9,280 nucleotides of DNA from Betaproteobacteria bacterium (GTDB lineage Bacteria; Pseudomonadota; Gammaproteobacteria; Burkholderiales; Rhodocyclaceae), in the NCBI GenBank assembly GCA_025997075.1, contig BNUC01000141.1, positions 1 to 9,280 of the forward strand, read 5' to 3'. Within the stretch, counting starts at the first letter, position 1, and the number at the start of each line of letters is the position of its first letter. Shown here in pieces: positions 1 through 6,997 of this stretch. Made by a program: the position numbers and the translations under genes. The notes under the pieces were generated by a model. The model had not been told where the DNA came from. It saw only the letters and a list, made by a program, of their open reading frames with translations, and did not search any database.

Positions 1-400
1 AATCCAATCTCTCGAATTTCTCCCGCATCCCGAACAGCGCCATCCGTCACTACATCGACACAGCCCAAACATTGAAATTGTGTCGCCACAAACCCGCCCA
101 TCGTGGTTCCAGCCGTAAAGCCATCCGTGTCCGTCAGATAACCGTACCTTGCTGAATCGCCATATCTACTTCATGGCGCGTGATTGTCGATCCTGGATTA
201 GCTACGGTCACACGCTGTTCGTCACGCACCGTGAGCACTTGCCCGGCTAGTTTCCTAGAGACATCGAGTGGTTTCAGCTCATCCGGAACAACTTGATTTG
301 AGTATCCAACCTCGTTGAGGATATCGCTAACCAAGGATGTATCCAGTGCAAATAATCGCTTGCGGAGAGCAGTCGCTACCCCATCAGTTATAATTGTTCT
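1..400 (-). pseudogene. RraA-like / HMG-aldolase-type gene, frameshifted, cut by left window edge
   Basis: Read on the minus strand, this encodes the N-terminal and middle part of an RraA-family protein (regulator of RNase E activity A-like; many members are 4-hydroxy-4-methyl-2-oxoglutarate aldolases that cleave oxo acids to pyruvate). The first segment (about 400 to 137) contains LFALDTSLVSDILNEVG and LAGQVLTVRDEQ, matching the start of the family fold. It stops at TGA 134-136. The protein resumes one frame over with LTDTDGFTAGTTMGGF and then CVDVVTDGAVRDAGEIREIG, the family's GG...G.V.DGA.RD active-site region. Restoring one base near 135-138 (ATCTG to ATCCTG) would rejoin the frames. No ATG or GTG start exists in the first frame between its upstream stop at 401-403 and the family match; TTG 332-334 would cut off the first helix. 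The family assignment is fairly secure. The lesion could be real decay or a sequencing indel. Confidence 0.72.
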
Positions 401-414
401 CTATCAAATACAAG

Positions 415-1020
415 TCAAATATCTGGTTCGATGGACAACTCACGGGCAATTGCCAGTACCTCATCCACCACTTTGCAACTACCATCAGACCATTTTGACG
501 CTGTTCTTTTTAGATGTCTTGAGCATGCGGATATAAGCGTCCATCCTGCTCTTGAAGATAGAGAGTTCCATGAAAGCGACAATGTTGATGGCGATGACAA
601 AATGCCCAATCTTTTAGGCCTTGGTCGTATCGCCATAGAGTTCGACGATATCCCGCCCCAGCGCGCCACCGGTCAATACGCCAGAAAGCACTTCCATAAT
701 GGTGATTAGTCCCCACCCCTTGTAATCACCGATAGGTAGTATCCAGCCGCCTTGCCGAATATGTTCGGCGATCCGTTCGTGGTACAGATCCCGATCATGC
801 CAGCAGCAATAGCGCGAAGCGCAAAGAAAGCTCCTTCGCCGTTATGGTTGCTGTTGAACACGCCAACGGCAGCGATCCCTGTTGTTCTGGCTCGCTGGAT
901 TACTCGTCCATGGCGCGGCAGGTCACCACGGCGCCAAGGCCATCTTCTCCATCGATCAGAATTCTTGTTTCTTTTTGACCTTTACACGCTTGCCATAAGC
1001 TAACGCATCTGGCGAATATC
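415..1020 (-). pseudogene. Ldh_2-family (malate/L-lactate/ureidoglycolate-type) dehydrogenase remnant
   Basis: Combining minus-strand frames recovers much of an Ldh_2-family NAD(P)-dependent 2-hydroxyacid dehydrogenase. In order: GKRVKVKKKQEF (about 1000-962), LIDGEDGLGAVVTCRAMDE (about 960-903), GIAAVGVFNSNHNGEGAFF with MIGICTTNGSPN (about 900-765), then GGWILPIGDYKGWGL...GVLTGGALGRDIVELYGD (about 750-625), KIGHFVIAINIVAFMEL...MDAYIRMLKTS (about 613-510), and a C-terminal end, DEVLAIARELSIEPDI, stopping at 415-417. Lesions seen: frame changes near 957-962 and 900-904, each explained by one lost base; loss of about 60 residues with a frame change near 748-765; an in-frame TAA at 614-616; TGA at 485-487, with loss of the segment normally carrying the PGE motif. 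The N-terminal part that normally carries the catalytic SHG motif is not visible before the epimerase gene. The gene is clearly non-functional as written, and it sits directly upstream of the damaged RraA-like gene. Confidence 0.8.
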
Positions 1021-1058
1021 CTGGCTAGCGGCTCGGGCGTTGGGCAGGTGCTCTCACC

Positions 1059-2066
1059 TCATATGGACGCGCGCGCTTTCGCGAGGATCGCTTCCTCGCG
1101 GCTGAAGTCCGTGCTCATGTGCTCGCCGATGCGCTCCCGCATATACCACTCGAAAGTCTCCGCCATGCCGGCTCTGAAAGTGTGTTCCTGCGCGTAACCG
1201 ACGTGTTCTTCGAATTTGCGCGTGGAAAACACGGAACTCTCTCGCCAGTCCACCAGGCCCACGCCATGCCGTTGCATTACCGGGTACGGCATTGTCCGGT
1301 AGGCTTCGTTGGCGAGCTCGGGCGACATATATATTTTTTCCGGCGTGACGCCGACGATCTCAGCCAGCACATCGACGTAGATGTCGTCACTGTAATATTC
1401 CCTGCCAGCCATGTTGTACGCCTGTCCAAAGGTACGCGGGTTGAGCATCATCGCGCGTGCGGCAGTGGCCTGATCGAAGACGTAGCTCAGATGGCTCAGC
1501 GTAGCGCCGTCACCCGGAATGAGGACCGGTCGCTTTTCCTGCAAGCGCTTGAACATCAGCGCTTCCCGTACGGAAGTGGAATTGCGGGGGCCGTAGACCA
1601 TCGGGTAGCGCGTAATCGAGGCCGGGAAGCCGTGCTCGCGGTACTGTGCGATCAGGTATTGCTCGCAGAGCACCTTGTTGCGACCGTAGTTGTTGCCCTC
1701 TGCCTCGCTGAGGTTGAGCGGCGAATTCTCCGGGATAGGCAGAATGGTGTGCTTGGGGGCATATACCGCGCAGGAGCTTGCGAAAATGTAATGGCCAATA
1801 CGTCCCCGGTAAATCTCGACGAGACTTTTTACGTCATCGAGGACAAACGCACTGGTATCGTGGATCACATCAAAATCGTGGCCCTTCAACGCCTCGCGCA
1901 GACTGTCATGGTCCTTGCGGTCACCCTGAATCTGCGTGACGCCGCGAGGCAAGGCCGTATTGGTGACGCCACGGTTGAAGGTGCTAACGTTATGCCCGGC
2001 CGCCACAAGTTTTTCGACGATCGCGAGGCCGTTAAAGCGCGATCCACCCATCACCAGGATTTTCAT
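1059..2066 (-). CDS. NAD-dependent epimerase/dehydratase, atypical extended SDR
   Basis: This 335-residue cytoplasmic protein has an N-terminal Rossmann nucleotide-binding domain with the variant glycine motif GGSRFNG (residues 7-13) and VSTFNRG at 27-33. A Ser pair lies at 97-98 and a YGRNK motif has Tyr127 and Lys131 in the SDR catalytic positions. RYPMVYGPR (153-161) resembles the substrate-pocket segment of nucleotide-sugar epimerases. GGxxFxG followed by FNRG is typical of the atypical SDR group containing CSP41-like and uncharacterised bacterial epimerases, so the substrate cannot be named. The ATG at 2064-2066 is preceded by AGGAGA at a good spacing, and this Shine-Dalgarno contains the stop codon of the 28-codon ORF just upstream. 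The gene appears intact and full-length. It lies last among the intact genes after the TRAP transporter and probably belongs to the same transcript. It could modify a sugar acid taken up by the transporters, but that is inference from position only. Confidence 0.9.
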   Translation of the reverse strand: MKILVMGGSRFNGLAIVEKLVAAGHNVSTFNRGVTNTALPRGVTQIQGDRKDHDSLREALKGHDFDVIHDTSAFVLDDVKSLVEIYRGRIGHYIFASSCAVYAPKHTILPIPENSPLNLSEAEGNNYGRNKVLCEQYLIAQYREHGFPASITRYPMVYGPRNSTSVREALMFKRLQEKRPVLIPGDGATLSHLSYVFDQATAARAMMLNPRTFGQAYNMAGREYYSDDIYVDVLAEIVGVTPEKIYMSPELANEAYRTMPYPVMQRHGVGLVDWRESSVFSTRKFEEHVGYAQEHTFRAGMAETFEWYMRERIGEHMSTDFSREEAILAKARASI

Positions 2067-2071
2067 AGCAA

Positions 2072-2078
2072 TCTCCTA
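2072..2078 (-). promoter_or_regulatory. Shine-Dalgarno of the epimerase gene, overlapping the upstream stop codon
   Basis: On the minus strand the sequence reads AATAAATAGGAGATTGCTATG. TAG is the in-frame stop of the 28-codon ORF, and its last two bases are part of AGGAGA, the ribosome-binding site for the epimerase ATG at 2064-2066. Ribosomes finishing the small ORF would end exactly on the next initiation site. This arrangement favours translational coupling or re-initiation. Confidence 0.7.
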
Positions 2079-2162
2079 TTTATTATCAGAGCATACGGCG
2101 AGGCACAGAACCAGCGCCCCAGCGCTCAACGCAATTAGCCATGTTGCAAATTCTTTTTTCAT
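2076..2162 (-). CDS. Small 28-residue hydrophobic ORF between dctM and the epimerase
   Basis: This short frame begins at ATG 2160-2162 and ends at TAG 2076-2078. It begins MKKEFATWLIALSAGAL and ends LVLCLAVCSDNK: a charged start (KKE), about 18 hydrophobic residues including two cysteines, and a polar tail. That is the layout of a single-pass small membrane protein or of a bare signal or lipoprotein peptide. It begins 39 bases after the dctM stop, and its stop is embedded in the epimerase Shine-Dalgarno. Its own ribosome-binding site is weak: only TTGGAAA lies upstream. It is not a family I recognise. It could be a real small protein, a leader whose translation sets epimerase expression, or a decayed remnant of a longer exported protein. 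The well-formed hydrophobic core and the tight spacing argue for translation, but at this length chance is not excluded. Confidence 0.42.
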   Translation of the reverse strand: MKKEFATWLIALSAGALVLCLAVCSDNK

Positions 2163-2201
2163 GATCGGTTTCCAATACTGGTATGTAGTTCAGAGCTATC
2201 C

Positions 2202-3494
2202 TCAGAACCGGTTGGCAAAAAACAGGTTGGGTAAAGTCATGGTGATGGCCGGGAAGAGCATCAGAATGGCCAATCCGCTGAACATCACAAAGACAAAAGG
2301 AATGACCGTAGGTACAAGCGAGCTGACGGAGACCTTGGTAATTTTTGCCGCCACATACAGGGTTGCCGCCACTGGCGGGGTCATCATACCGATGGCGAGG
2401 TTAGCCACCGTGATGGCGCCGAAATAGACTGGATCGATACCGTATTTTTGCGAGATTGGAAACATCAAAGGTGTTAGCAGAAGAATACAGGCCGAGCCGT
2501 TTTCTATCATGCCTGCGAAGAACAGGATAACGTTGCAGATGAGCATGAACGCTATGGGAGAGGATACGTCAGCCAGAGCCACCGCTGTCAGCATTTCCGG
2601 GATCTGCTCGCGGGTCAGCACCCAACTGAGACAGGAAACTCCACCTACAATAAGCATGACGGTAGCTGTTGTCATACTGCTGTTAAGCAGGATGTTGAAA
2701 AGATTGGAAAGTTTAAGTGTCCGCAGGACAAAAAAACCGACGAAAAGGGCATAAATGACTGATACGCCTGCCGCCTCCGTGGGAGTAAACATGCCGCTGT
2801 AAATACCACCCAGAATGATGATGGGGATGAGCAAAGCCCAGACGGCCTTTTTTAGAGCCTGCAGCAGCTTGGCAACAGAAAACTTGACGCCGCTGAGCCC
2901 ATACCCACGTTTTCTGCAAACATACCACTCGTAACCGGTCAGTAACGCGCCGTAAACCACACCGGGTCCAATGCCCGCCATGAGCAACGCACCTATCGAG
3001 GTATTGGTCACCACACCGTACACCACCATCAGAATACTGGGCGGAATCAATATACCCAACGGACCCGAAGCCGTGATGACTGCGGCAGTGAATCTTTTGT
3101 CATAGTTTGACTTTTCCATTTCCGGGGCCACCACGGAACCCACGGCCGCTGCGGTGGCAGGACCGGAACCGGAAACTGCGCCAAAAAACATGCAGGCTAC
3201 GGTAGTCACAATGGCCATGGATCCCTTGATATGCCCCACCAGAGCATTGGCGAGGTCTACAAGTGATTTTGAAATTTTTCCCTCGAATAAAAGGTCACCT
3301 GACAGGATGAACATCGGAATGGCCACCAGTTCGAATGACCCTATGCCGCTGAATAATCGCGGGGCAATGATCTGAATATAAAATATCTCGTCTTGAATGA
3401 GAAAATAGCTGATAGCTGTCATGACAAGCGATATTGCGATCGGCACACCTATTATCGCCAGCACAAGGAAGATGATAAGCAATGTAAGCGCCAT
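2202..3494 (-). CDS. dctM: TRAP transporter large permease subunit (DctM)
   Basis: This is the large membrane subunit of a TRAP (tripartite ATP-independent periplasmic) transporter. It uses a sodium gradient to move the substrate delivered by the binding protein into the cytoplasm. At 430 residues it has the normal family length and is hydrophobic throughout (about a dozen membrane segments). Family signatures are clear: FGAVSGSGPATAAAVGSV (104-121), ASGPLGILIPPS (142-153), GIYSGMFTPTEAAGVS (230-245) and GMMTPPVAATLYVA (369-382). The FTPTEAA and TPPV loops mark the two related halves of the permease. The ATG at 3492-3494 has a strong AAAAGGAG seven bases upstream. It lies 73 bases downstream of dctQ and is clearly in the same operon as dctP and dctQ. 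No lesion is visible. The sequence does not reveal the substrate beyond an organic or sugar acid anion. Confidence 0.96.
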   Translation of the reverse strand: MALTLLIIFLVLAIIGVPIAISLVMTAISYFLIQDEIFYIQIIAPRLFSGIGSFELVAIPMFILSGDLLFEGKISKSLVDLANALVGHIKGSMAIVTTVACMFFGAVSGSGPATAAAVGSVVAPEMEKSNYDKRFTAAVITASGPLGILIPPSILMVVYGVVTNTSIGALLMAGIGPGVVYGALLTGYEWYVCRKRGYGLSGVKFSVAKLLQALKKAVWALLIPIIILGGIYSGMFTPTEAAGVSVIYALFVGFFVLRTLKLSNLFNILLNSSMTTATVMLIVGGVSCLSWVLTREQIPEMLTAVALADVSSPIAFMLICNVILFFAGMIENGSACILLLTPLMFPISQKYGIDPVYFGAITVANLAIGMMTPPVAATLYVAAKITKVSVSSLVPTVIPFVFVMFSGLAILMLFPAITMTLPNLFFANRF

Positions 3495-3567
3495 TGTTAA
3501 CTCCTTTTCTAAGCATCACCTTTGCAGGAGGAAATTATTATTGAACACAGACTGTTACATTGCAAAA

Positions 3568-4080
3568 TCATTGCTGCGAAAGAGAAACTGTCCCTTTTTC
3601 TCCTTCTTTTCCTTTGACGATTTCAATAAGTACTTCGATACCGAACAGAATCATCAAGGCTCCGGATACGGGCATACATAAATAAAAGAGTCCGACTGCG
3701 ACGCCGTGGACGCTTTCCGTATACACCTCCATGCTTTTCATGGCCCACGGTATGCTGGTGTAGACAAGCGCAATAAAGAAAAACATGCAAACCAGCCCAG
3801 CGATAAAGCCGCAAACTTGAGCGATTTTTCCCTTGATTAGAACTTCAATAACGTCTACGAAGATATGGCTTTTTTCGCGCACTGCCTTGGCACTGCCAAA
3901 CATAGTCAGCCAGACGAAGGCGAATCGGGAATACTCTTCAGTCCAGAGCATGGGTACCTTCCAGATAAATCTATTAAGTACCTGCAGGCTGATGCAGAGT
4001 ACCAGAAAGGCCATGGAGATAACGATGATCCAGTTTACAATCCGGATAAGTTTATTATTGACTGTTGTCAGGCACATCAT
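3568..4080 (-). CDS. dctQ: TRAP transporter small membrane subunit (DctQ)
   Basis: This is the small four-helix subunit of the TRAP transporter, which packs against DctM to form the membrane complex. From the chosen start it has 170 residues, with hydrophobic segments near 12-33, 46-62, 84-104 and 127-150. It carries the family signature LQVLNRF followed by PMLWTEEYSRFAFVWLTMFG and a REKSHI motif. I chose ATG 4078-4080 because AGGGGGAAG (4088-4096) lies seven bases upstream. A GTG at 4117-4119 would add 13 residues (VSWIIPAGGSYTM) that do not resemble the family start. The gene is separated from dctP by about 225 bases that contain a stem-loop, and it is followed by dctM. The C-terminus is a charged, probably cytoplasmic tail (GKEGEKG). 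Confidence 0.92.
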   Translation of the reverse strand: MMCLTTVNNKLIRIVNWIIVISMAFLVLCISLQVLNRFIWKVPMLWTEEYSRFAFVWLTMFGSAKAVREKSHIFVDVIEVLIKGKIAQVCGFIAGLVCMFFFIALVYTSIPWAMKSMEVYTESVHGVAVGLFYLCMPVSGALMILFGIEVLIEIVKGKEGEKGTVSLSQQ

Positions 4081-4087
4081 AGTATAA

Positions 4088-4096
4088 CTTCCCCCT
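4088..4096 (-). promoter_or_regulatory. Shine-Dalgarno deciding the dctQ start
   Basis: The minus strand reads AGGGGGAAG, then seven bases, then ATGATG. This supports initiation at ATG 4078-4080 rather than at the upstream in-frame GTG at 4117-4119. Confidence 0.6.
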
Positions 4097-4259
4097 GCCG
4101 GTATGATCCAAGAAACCACAGTTAAAAACCGCTTTCAGCACTGAGCGTAGAGAAATCCAGTATTTCTCCAGTGGAGTGACATATTTTTACAAAAAAGCTC
4201 TCTGTGCTAAATGCGAGATTTCGGGATCGATACTTCTCTTATGCTCGCCCTGTACGGCT

Positions 4260-4288
4260 CTGAATCCCGCCATTCCAGCGGGGTTCAG
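4260..4288 (-). terminator. Intergenic stem-loop after dctP (attenuator or mRNA-stabilising hairpin)
   Basis: CTGAATCCCGC (4260-4270) and GCGGGGTTCAG (4278-4288) form an 11-pair stem with one G-T-type mismatch and a seven-base loop. It lies 17 bases beyond the dctP stop codon. The U-run expected of a classical intrinsic terminator does not follow directly on the minus strand; the nearest T-run (about 4191-4197) is some 60 bases further on. It is therefore better read as a partial terminator or a 3'-end stabiliser than as a full stop. Such hairpins commonly separate an abundant periplasmic receptor from its membrane subunits. The remaining dctP-dctQ gap (4097-4259) shows no further gene. Confidence 0.62.
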
Positions 4289-4305
4289 CCCGACCCATTG
4301 ACTAT

Positions 4306-5304
4306 TTATTTCACTTCCCTGATTCTGTTGATTAACGGAAGCCACTCGGGGAACTTTTGATACACAGGTTCAATAACTTTGGCCCATTCCGCCTTTTCCT
4401 CTTCGTTCGGTCGGTAGACGATGAGGCCGCGCTCTTTTTCAAGCGTTTCAAGATCTTTGGCTTGTTCTGCTCTGGCATAAGGACGTTGCCATACGGCCGA
4501 TTCCCAAGCCGCCTCCTTGATGGCTTTCTGGTGGGCGGGACTCATTCTGTCAAACACCATCTTGCTCATGGATAGAGGTTCAAGGAAGAAGCCAAGCTCA
4601 TTGACGTTATAATATTTTCCCACTTCGTAGAATTTACTCAGCAGAACGTTACTACCGGACATAAATTGGGCGTCGATAGTGCCGAGCTGCAGCGCAGAAT
4701 ACACTTCGCTAAATGACATAGTGGTGATGATACATCCAAGAGCCTTGCCAACTTCGGCGTAGCTGGGCCCATAAAATACGCGGGTCTTGACACCTTTGAT
4801 GTCCGCGGGCTTGCGGATCGACATCTTGGAGTGGATGTTGGTGGTGCCGGTTTCGTGTTGGGCAAGGAGCACGATACCTTTAGCTTCAAGCTTCTTGTTG
4901 AGCTCAGCGCCGATCTCGCCGTCAACGACTTTGTATAAATGATCCCAGCCCCTGATGACGTAGGGCATAACCAGAACGGCCATTTCCGGAACATAGCGTT
5001 CCATGACCACTGTGTTGGTCAGCGCCAGGTCCACCGTACCCATGACCAAGGATTCAACGAGCTGGGTTTGTTTGCCCATGGTTCCGTTGGGATAGACCTG
5101 GACGGCGATCTCGTCGTTGGTTTTCTTGCTCAAAATTTCCGCAAATTTCAGTGCGCCGGCGTGGTAGGGATGGTTTTCCGGCATTTCATGGGCGAGTCTG
5201 AGAACCATCTTCTTCGCAGCAGCATTGGCTTGCACGGGAGTCATGAACACAACTGCGGACAGTATACTTGCAAGCACCAGAATGCTTTTTCTGACTAGAG
5301 ACAT
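4306..5304 (-). CDS. dctP: TRAP transporter periplasmic substrate-binding protein (DctP family)
   Basis: This 332-residue extracytoplasmic receptor captures an organic-acid anion in the periplasm and hands it to DctQM. A signal peptide is clear: MSLVRKS, then a hydrophobic stretch, then PVQANA, with likely cleavage after about residue 28. The mature protein begins with the typical LRLAHEMPENHPYH. Further family marks are the YPNGTMG loop (71-77), GTVDLALT (89-96), KPADIKGVKTRVFYGP (165-180) with Arg175 at the position that in this family pairs with the substrate carboxylate, and SFSEVYSALQLGTIDAQ (197-213). The start is well fixed: AAGGAGGT lies four bases upstream of ATG 5302-5304. It is the first gene of the TRAP operon, behind an AT-rich gap with a candidate promoter, and is followed by a stem-loop. 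The substrate could be a dicarboxylate, a sugar acid or another 2-oxo acid; the sequence alone does not decide. Confidence 0.95.
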   Translation of the reverse strand: MSLVRKSILVLASILSAVVFMTPVQANAAAKKMVLRLAHEMPENHPYHAGALKFAEILSKKTNDEIAVQVYPNGTMGKQTQLVESLVMGTVDLALTNTVVMERYVPEMAVLVMPYVIRGWDHLYKVVDGEIGAELNKKLEAKGIVLLAQHETGTTNIHSKMSIRKPADIKGVKTRVFYGPSYAEVGKALGCIITTMSFSEVYSALQLGTIDAQFMSGSNVLLSKFYEVGKYYNVNELGFFLEPLSMSKMVFDRMSPAHQKAIKEAAWESAVWQRPYARAEQAKDLETLEKERGLIVYRPNEEEKAEWAKVIEPVYQKFPEWLPLINRIREVK

Positions 5305-5308
5305 TTTT

Positions 5309-5316
5309 ACCTCCTT
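5309..5316 (-). promoter_or_regulatory. Strong Shine-Dalgarno of dctP
   Basis: The minus strand reads AAGGAGGT four bases before the dctP ATG, a near-perfect match to the 16S anti-Shine-Dalgarno. It is the best ribosome-binding site in the window, which fits high expression of the periplasmic receptor. Confidence 0.75.
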
Positions 5317-5372
5317 ATTGAGTTTGTTAAAAACTTACTCTGAAATACCACTGACCCGAAACAAATCACTAA

Positions 5373-5401
5373 ATACTACCAGTCATAGTTTCACGAATCA
5401 A
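5373..5401 (-). promoter_or_regulatory. Candidate sigma70 promoter for dctPQM
   Basis: On the minus strand TTGATT (5396-5401) is separated by exactly 17 bases from TAGTAT (5373-5378). Each box matches four of six consensus positions, at the optimal spacing. It lies in the AT-rich 181-base gap between the tctA stop and the dctP start and would give a leader of about 60 bases. No clear terminator for the tct genes is visible in this gap, so read-through from upstream is also possible. The rest of the gap holds no gene that I can support. Confidence 0.45.
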
Positions 5402-5485
5402 ATATTTTAAGTATATTTCCCTTTATCTTTCCTTCCAATGCTATTTAATTAGCAAAGTCCATTTTACGATAGATAAAAACAAACC

Positions 5486-6997
5486 TTATTCCTCTTCCTG
5501 GAATACAACCTCGCGTTTTTTGCTGACGGCGGGGAGAATGACAAGGATCAGCAGTCCCACGGCTAACAGCAGCATGACCAGGGATATCGGCCGCGTAACG
5601 AAGACTGTGTACTCCCCACGCGACAGAATCAGGGCGCGCCGCAGATTTTCTTCGAGCATCGGGCCAAGGATGTAGCCCAGAAGGAGCGGCGCCGGTTCGC
5701 ATTCGAGCTTGGCGAAAATATAACCAAGAAAACCAAACACGATAGCTACCCACACGTCGAACATGTTGTTATTGCTGCTGAAAGCGCCGATCGTGCAGCA
5801 AAGAATAATCATTGGAAAAAGCAGGCGATACGGAATGTTCAACAATCGGATCCACAGTCCAATCAACGGAAGATTCAAAACTATCAGCATCGCATTGCCG
5901 ATCCACATGCTGGCGATCAATCCCCAGAATAATTCCGGGGTCTGCGTCATGATTTCAGGCCCCGGCTGAATGTCGTGCATGATCAGGGCGCCGGCCATCA
6001 GCGCCATGACGGCGTTCGAGGGAATACCCAGGGTCAGCATGGGAATGAATGAAGTCTGAGCCCCCGCGTTGTTAGCGGCTTCGGGACCGGCCACGCCTTC
6101 GATGGCGCCGTTACCAAAACGTGACGGATCATCCGCAATTTTTTTCTCGACCGTGTAGGAGGCAAACGAGGAGAGGGTGGCGCCACCGCCCGGCAGGATA
6201 CCCAGCAAGGATCCAAGGAATGTTCCGCGCAGTATGGGCAGGGCGGATTGCTTGAATTCCTGCCAGGTGAGCCAGATTCGTTTGATCGGTTCCGCCAGCA
6301 ATTCGCGCTGACCGGAGGTACGTTCAAGATTCGTCGTTATTTCGGCAAAGGCAAACAAGCCCATGGTCATGGCGACAAAACCGATTCCATCGACCAGCTC
6401 CGGTATGTTGAAGGAAAATCGCGCCACGCCCGTGGTGACATCGGTGCCCACGATGCCGAACAGCAATCCGAGGAGCGTCATGAGGAGCGCTTTCAGAACC
6501 GAGCCGTGCGCCAGCACGATGGCGGAGATCAAGCCGAGCACCATGAGTGAAAAATATTCGGCGGCGTCGAATTTGAGCGCTACTTCGGACAGGACAGGAG
6601 CGAATGCAGCAATGACCATGGTGGCAACACATCCGGCGAAAAACGATCCAATGGCCGCAACGCACAATGCGGCGCCGGCCCTTCCCTGTCGCGCCATTTT
6701 ATGACCGTCAAGCACGGTGATGACCGAGGACATTTCTCCAGGAAGGTTGACCAGAATGGCTGTCGTCGAACCGCCATACGATGCTCCGTAATAGATTCCG
6801 GCCAGCATGATCAGGGCCGTTACCGTCGGCAACCCGTAAGTCAAGGGCAAAAGCATCGCTATCGTAGGAACAGGCCCAATGCCCGGCAAAACACCGATGA
6901 GTGTCCCGACCAGCGCACCGACAAAGGCATAGAAAACATTCATAGGGGTAGCCGCGACGCCGAACCCCATGACCAGATTATTGATGATGTCCATCAT
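5486..6997 (-). CDS. tctA: TTT transporter large permease subunit (TctA)
   Basis: This is the large membrane subunit of a tripartite tricarboxylate transporter, a secondary carrier that moves receptor-delivered carboxylates using an ion gradient. At 503 residues it has the family's usual length. Two glycine-rich loops, GVLPGIGP (35-42) and GILPGGGATL (266-275), mark the two homologous halves that form the substrate site. Other signatures are YGGSTTAILVNLPGE (74-88), GVAGPEAANNAGA (301-313) and TLGIPSNAVMALMAGALI (322-339). The ATG at 6995-6997 overlaps the tctB stop (ATGA), and no good Shine-Dalgarno precedes it, so translation probably depends on coupling to tctB. It is the last gene of the tctCBA unit. 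The protein ends in a hydrophobic helix followed by a charged tail (SKKREVVFQEEE). Despite the gene name, citrate should not be assumed as the substrate: members of this family carry many different carboxylates. Confidence 0.96.
   Translation of the reverse strand: MMDIINNLVMGFGVAATPMNVFYAFVGALVGTLIGVLPGIGPVPTIAMLLPLTYGLPTVTALIMLAGIYYGASYGGSTTAILVNLPGEMSSVITVLDGHKMARQGRAGAALCVAAIGSFFAGCVATMVIAAFAPVLSEVALKFDAAEYFSLMVLGLISAIVLAHGSVLKALLMTLLGLLFGIVGTDVTTGVARFSFNIPELVDGIGFVAMTMGLFAFAEITTNLERTSGQRELLAEPIKRIWLTWQEFKQSALPILRGTFLGSLLGILPGGGATLSSFASYTVEKKIADDPSRFGNGAIEGVAGPEAANNAGAQTSFIPMLTLGIPSNAVMALMAGALIMHDIQPGPEIMTQTPELFWGLIASMWIGNAMLIVLNLPLIGLWIRLLNIPYRLLFPMIILCCTIGAFSSNNNMFDVWVAIVFGFLGYIFAKLECEPAPLLLGYILGPMLEENLRRALILSRGEYTVFVTRPISLVMLLLAVGLLILVILPAVSKKREVVFQEEE

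Noticed and set aside
431..709. Plus-strand open frame of 92 codons in the left kilobase
   Set aside because: The opposite strand of the same bases carries the recognisable Ldh_2 segments, so this frame is a shadow of the pseudogene.
1119..2138. A 339-codon open frame on the plus strand
   Set aside because: It lies antisense to the epimerase gene. The translated protein shows no coherent fold or family motif, while the minus strand has a complete Rossmann enzyme with a good ribosome-binding site.
4151..4176. Short inverted repeats AGAAAT/ATTTCT and CTCCA-G-TGGAG upstream of dctQ
   Set aside because: Stems of only 5-6 pairs in a short AT-rich gap are expected by chance. They might be an operator, but nothing else supports it.
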